From a bacterium (GTDB lineage Bacteria; Planctomycetota; JAFGQW01), in assembly GCA_030426805.1 (NCBI GenBank), contig JAUHXU010000006.1, forward strand, positions 62,001 to 126,000: a stretch of 64,000 bases of DNA, written 5' to 3'. The stretch's first letter is position 1. Every line of letters begins with the position of its first letter. The notes under the pieces were generated by a model, which saw only the letters and a program-made list of their open reading frames with translations, had not been told where the DNA came from and made no database searches. The position numbers and the translations under genes are program-made. Shown here piece by piece: positions 61,303 through 64,000 of the stretch.

Positions 61303-61713
61303 TTAGCTGCCGGAGATCTGGAACGGGATGACGTTCGTCTTCTCGACGATGTAGCCGGCGCCGGCCGGCGTGACGACGAGCGACTGCGCGTACCACGTCA
61401 TCATGAAGTTCGGCGGCAGGTCCGGCACGGTGATGTTGTGCGACTTGCTACCACTGCGGAGCGACCCCATGCCCGACGCGAAGATCGGCCAGCCGAGGTC
61501 CATCGTCGCGATCGGGAACGACGTCGTGCCCTGCAGCGGGCTCAGGCCGAGGAACGCGACCTTGTTCTGGCTCGGGACCGCGCCGCTCGTCGTGAAGACG
61601 AGCTTCGTGCCGGAGACGCCGGTACCGTCGACCGACAACGTGTACTGGGCGTCGGCCGTCTTGACGGCCGTGAGTGCGAGAAGCGCACCGAGGGCGAGAG
61701 TTGCGAATCGCAT
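61303..61713 (-). CDS. small secreted protein of the shared terminal-module type
   Basis: A 136-residue protein with signal peptide MRFATLALGALLALTAVKTADA. The mature part (~114 residues) is all-beta in appearance and consists only of the module seen at the ends of the larger secreted proteins (KVAFLGLSPLQGTTSFPIATMDLG, MMTWYAQSLVVTPAGAG). GGAAGAG precedes the ATG. It may be a free-standing version of an extracellular binding domain; the ligand is unknown. Confidence 0.7.
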   Translation of the reverse strand: MRFATLALGALLALTAVKTADAQYTLSVDGTGVSGTKLVFTTSGAVPSQNKVAFLGLSPLQGTTSFPIATMDLGWPIFASGMGSLRSGSKSHNITVPDLPPNFMMTWYAQSLVVTPAGAGYIVEKTNVIPFQISGS

Positions 61714-61880
61714 AGTTGACTCTTCCTATCCGGGAACCAATCGAACAATTCAGCCGGCGCGAGGACCACATTGGCCCTGCCGCCGATGTCTACCTGGATC
61801 CATTCTTCCTTCATCCGTCGCGACTCGGCAACTGTTTACTCCCCTGTTGTCCGAAAACTTGAGCGAATCTTCTTCCCGCC

Positions 61881-61903
61881 CGGCGTGTCGAAACGAGACG
61901 CCG
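61881..61903 (-). terminator. possible terminator hairpin
   Basis: CGGCGT and ACGCCG flank TCG-AAA-CGA with one mismatch, directly downstream of the aspartyl-protease gene on the minus strand. No T-run follows. Confidence 0.4.
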
Positions 61904-61910
61904 AGCGCCC

Positions 61911-63128
61911 TTACGGCACGACGACGGAGAACGGGACGTCGAGCCGGCGTTCGGTCTCGCCACGCTGCAGTCGCATCCGGATGCCGCTCCGCCGGAGTGC
62001 CCGCTCCAGTTCGGCGATGTGATGGTTCGTGAACGCGCGACCGGCGAGCCCCTCGGCTTCGAGCACGACATCGCCGGCACGCAGCCCCGCGCGGTAGGCC
62101 GCGGACCGCTTCTCGACCGTCACGACGACGCAGGCGCCGTCCCGCATCTCGACGGATGCGGCGAGGCGACGGTAGGGCAGTGATCGGATCGTGCGCTCGC
62201 GATCGCCGGCGAAGCGGACACGACCGCTGCGCTGATCGAGCGAAACGACGAAGTGGCGGAGCGCCTCGACGCCGAGGTTCGGGCCGGCGGTGGCTGCGGA
62301 CACGTGAACGATCGGCTCGTTGAACGTCCAGCCGCCGATCCGGATCGCGCCGTCGAGTCGCGCGACACGGTTCGGAAACGACCCGCCGGCGGAGTCGAGC
62401 GTGCCGACCGCGACCGGTTCGCGCTTGAAGCGGAGGTCGAGCGACGCGACGAGCTTCGGCGGGAGCAGGAAGCCCCCGACGTAGCCGGTGTCGATCGTGA
62501 ACCGCGCCGCGTGTTCGTCGATGCTGGATTCGAACGACAGGTCGTCCGATCGCATCGCGAGAGTGCGATCGCCGTCGGGTTCCGACAGCGTGGCGTGCTC
62601 GAGCGCGAGCCACTTCCGCTTCAGGTCGAACGTCACGAGCAGCGGCCGCAGCAGCGCGCCCCCGAAGACGCCGTGGGTTCGGATGCCGGGGACCTTCGGG
62701 CCGTCGGGAAACAGCAGCGCGTCGACGTCGGTCAGGTAGCCCTTCGGTTCGCTGCCGTCGAGCAGGTAGAGCCGACCGACGCGTGCGGCGCTCGTGGTTG
62801 CGACCGACGAGCCACCGCCCGTCGCGACGCGGCGGCGATCGATCGTCCGGGCGTCGAGGGCGAGCGGCTTCGTCAGGTAGTCGAACAGGATCAGGCCGGA
62901 GCAGCCGGTGTCGAAGACGAGCGGGATCGGACCGCGTGAGCCGACCGACACCGCGACGACCGGCATCAACCCCGGGCCGAGCAGCGGCACGCGCGGTTTC
63001 GCGTCGCGAAAGACCGCGTTCGAGGGCAGCGCCTTCAGCGGGGCCGGGGGGGCCTTCGTCCCCGGCTCCTGCGCGGCCGCGGCGGTCGTCAGCGAGGCGA
63101 TCAGCAGCGCCGTGGCGTATCGGATCAT
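61911..63128 (-). CDS. exported aspartyl protease-like protein with PDZ domain
   Basis: A 405-residue protein with signal peptide MIRYATALLIASLTTAAAA. It has two Asp-Thr-Gly motifs, PLVFDTGCSGLILFD and ARFTIDTGYVGGFLLP, each followed by a hydrophobic strand, as in a two-lobed or duplicated retropepsin-like fold. The C-terminal ~90 residues are a PDZ domain (VVVTVEKRSAAYRAGLRAGDVVLEAEGLA). It is probably a periplasmic protease or peptide-binding protein. GGGAGAG precedes the ATG at 63128. Confidence 0.85.
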   Translation of the reverse strand: MIRYATALLIASLTTAAAAQEPGTKAPPAPLKALPSNAVFRDAKPRVPLLGPGLMPVVAVSVGSRGPIPLVFDTGCSGLILFDYLTKPLALDARTIDRRRVATGGGSSVATTSAARVGRLYLLDGSEPKGYLTDVDALLFPDGPKVPGIRTHGVFGGALLRPLLVTFDLKRKWLALEHATLSEPDGDRTLAMRSDDLSFESSIDEHAARFTIDTGYVGGFLLPPKLVASLDLRFKREPVAVGTLDSAGGSFPNRVARLDGAIRIGGWTFNEPIVHVSAATAGPNLGVEALRHFVVSLDQRSGRVRFAGDRERTIRSLPYRRLAASVEMRDGACVVVTVEKRSAAYRAGLRAGDVVLEAEGLAGRAFTNHHIAELERALRRSGIRMRLQRGETERRLDVPFSVVVP

Positions 63129-63213
63129 GATCTCTCCCGAGTGGGCGTCCGCCAGCGAGACGGACGAGCGGCGAGGATCCATCGACCTTTCCGGCAATTC
63201 CGCGGCGGGGCGG

Positions 63214-63810
63214 TCAGGACGGGCGCTCGTCGTGGTCACCTCGGGTCATCGCGCGGCGGAGCCAGGCGCGCGCCATGTACCAATCGGCCTCGACGGTCTT
63301 CTCGGAGATGCCGAGCACTTCGGCGGTCTCGGCTGCGGTGAGCCCACCGAAGAAGCGCAATTCGACGACGCGCGCCTTGCGCTCCTCGAGCCGTGAGAGC
63401 TCTTCGAGCGCGTCGTTCAAGTCGATCACGTCGAGCCCTTGGGCTTCGTAGTGCGCCATCGCCTCGTCGAGCGTGACCGCGGCGCGATCGCCGCCGCGCT
63501 TGTCCGCGTGCTTGCGGCGCGCATGGTCGACGAGGATCTGGCGCATCGCGCGCGCCGCCGTCGCGCAGAAGTGCGAGCGATCGCGGGCGACGGCTGCGGT
63601 CTGGTCGACGAGCTTCAGGTAGGCCTCGTGGATCAGTGCGGTCGGCTGCAGCGTGTGGTTGGCGCGTTCGTTGCGCAGGTAGTTCTGCGCGAGGCCGCGC
63701 AACTCGCGGTAGACGACGGCGAGCAGTTCGTCGCGGGCGTCGCCATCGCCGTCGCGCACCCGGTGGAGCAGCGTGACGTTGTGGGTGGTCTCGGGGTCGG
63801 GCATCGCCAT
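63214..63810 (-). CDS. ECF-family RNA polymerase sigma factor
   Basis: A 198-residue sigma factor of the ECF type common in Planctomycetes and Acidobacteria. Region 2 is LLAVVYRELRGLAQNYLRNERANHTLQPTALIHEAYLKL, followed by HFCATAARAMRQILVDHARRK. Region 4 is LEELSRLEERKARVVELRFFGGLTAAETAEVLGISEKTVEADWYMARAWLRR. These factors usually lack a classical anti-sigma factor and are often tied to Ser/Thr kinases. TAGGCT lies just upstream, so translation may instead begin at the second ATG (63804). Confidence 0.93.
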   Translation of the reverse strand: MAMPDPETTHNVTLLHRVRDGDGDARDELLAVVYRELRGLAQNYLRNERANHTLQPTALIHEAYLKLVDQTAAVARDRSHFCATAARAMRQILVDHARRKHADKRGGDRAAVTLDEAMAHYEAQGLDVIDLNDALEELSRLEERKARVVELRFFGGLTAAETAEVLGISEKTVEADWYMARAWLRRAMTRGDHDERPS

Positions 63811-63812
63811 CG

Positions 63813-63818
63813 AGCCTA
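63813..63818 (-). promoter_or_regulatory. -10-like TAGGCT at the sigma-factor start
   Basis: TANNNT hexamer two bases before the first ATG and eight before the second; a leaderless start at 63804 would fit. Confidence 0.3.
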
Positions 63819-63837
63819 CGGTCGCTGCGCAGACCGG

Positions 63838-64000
63838 TCAACGGCCGGGCGCGTCGGCCGGTTTCGCCTTCGTCGTCTTCGCCGTGCGCCATCGCTCGGC
63901 CGCGTCGGCGTCGCCGCGCGCCTCGTAGAATGCGACGATGCGCTTGCGGATCTCGTCCCGGACGAACGCCGCGGCGCGTCCGTGGAGGATCGTCGTCTCC
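63838..64000 (-). CDS. C-terminal end of a TPR-like protein (truncated by window edge)
   Basis: Only the last ~53 codons are in the window, running off the right edge. The end (GRAAAFVRDEIRKRIVAFYEARGDADAAERWRTAKTTKA) matches the last repeat of TPR proteins, which in Planctomycetes are often the tails of Ser/Thr protein kinases. It lies 27 bases upstream of the sigma factor on the same strand. The family cannot be fixed from this piece. Confidence 0.55.
   Translation of the reverse strand, partial: ETTILHGRAAAFVRDEIRKRIVAFYEARGDADAAERWRTAKTTKAKPADAPGR

Noticed and set aside
61542..61814. Frame starting MKEEWIQVDIGG upstream of the small secreted protein
   Set aside because: It looks plausible for about 35 residues, then turns into Ser/Arg-rich shadow across the secreted-protein gene. 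No ribosome site or homologue is evident.
1..64000. tRNA, rRNA, CRISPR, transposase or prophage genes
   Set aside because: I looked for CCA-ended cloverleaf-like segments, regular direct repeats and transposase or integrase motifs and found none I could support.

Overview
The window is a very GC-rich bacterial chromosome segment with about 45 closely packed protein genes on both strands, and no rRNA, tRNA, CRISPR array or insertion sequence that I can see. The gene content points to a planctomycete-like organism (inference, not proven): an ECF sigma factor of the type common in Planctomycetes and Acidobacteria, a large TPR/alpha-2-macroglobulin-like protein, a secreted cytochrome c / copper-monooxygenase-like / TPR fusion, and many secreted beta-propeller, HEAT, vWA and kelch proteins. 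Several secreted proteins share a terminal module with residues like GALVLDPA.

Layout. 1-2.9 kb: the 3' end of a CysN/CysC-like sulfate-activation gene with a degenerate kinase domain, then an aspartokinase-like gene overlapping asd. 2.9-10.3 kb, minus strand: a pseudokinase/zinc-ribbon/degenerate SNF2 fusion, overlapped by a cysteine-cluster partner, followed by two secreted-protein genes. 10.5-12.3 kb: maf and a SIS-domain gene. 12.3-16.6 kb: a predicted sigma-54 promoter, a 55-residue protein, then glycogen synthase (with a DUF4912-like tail) and a GH57 branching enzyme. 16.6-25.7 kb: a cysteine-less thioredoxin-fold protein, a methyltransferase, a MerR-like regulator, a beta-propeller/solute-binding fusion, a GT-C glycosyltransferase and a HEAT-vWA protein. 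25.7-28.0 kb: an Rrf2 regulator, apt and a pyrK-like gene. 28.1-32.5 kb: a short-chain acyl-CoA operon (thiolase, 3-hydroxyacyl-CoA dehydrogenase, two acyl-CoA dehydrogenases), followed by 470 bases rich in hairpins. 33-42.7 kb: HEAT protein, MBL hydrolase, archaemetzincin lipoprotein, MFS transporter with a small lipoprotein, SGNH-like protein, M24 peptidase and a beta-propeller. 42.7-64 kb: an orphan adenine methyltransferase, the 2497-residue alpha-2-macroglobulin-like protein, the copper/cytochrome fusion, a GT-C membrane protein, a transglutaminase-like protein, a membrane protein, a subtilase, a kelch protein, a small secreted protein, an aspartyl protease with PDZ, an ECF sigma factor and the end of one more gene.

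The two strongest leads are these. First, a translationally coupled pair (5644-10325) in which both the protein kinase and the SNF2 ATPase have lost their catalytic motifs while keeping the fold signatures; the arrangement recalls the Bacillus yqhH/yqhG pair. Second, a recurring TANNNT hexamer sits 6-7 bases before the start codon of at least seven genes that lack a Shine-Dalgarno sequence, which suggests widespread leaderless transcription. Several other enzymes here also look catalytically altered: the APS-kinase domain, one acyl-CoA dehydrogenase, the TlpA-like protein and the SGNH-like protein.
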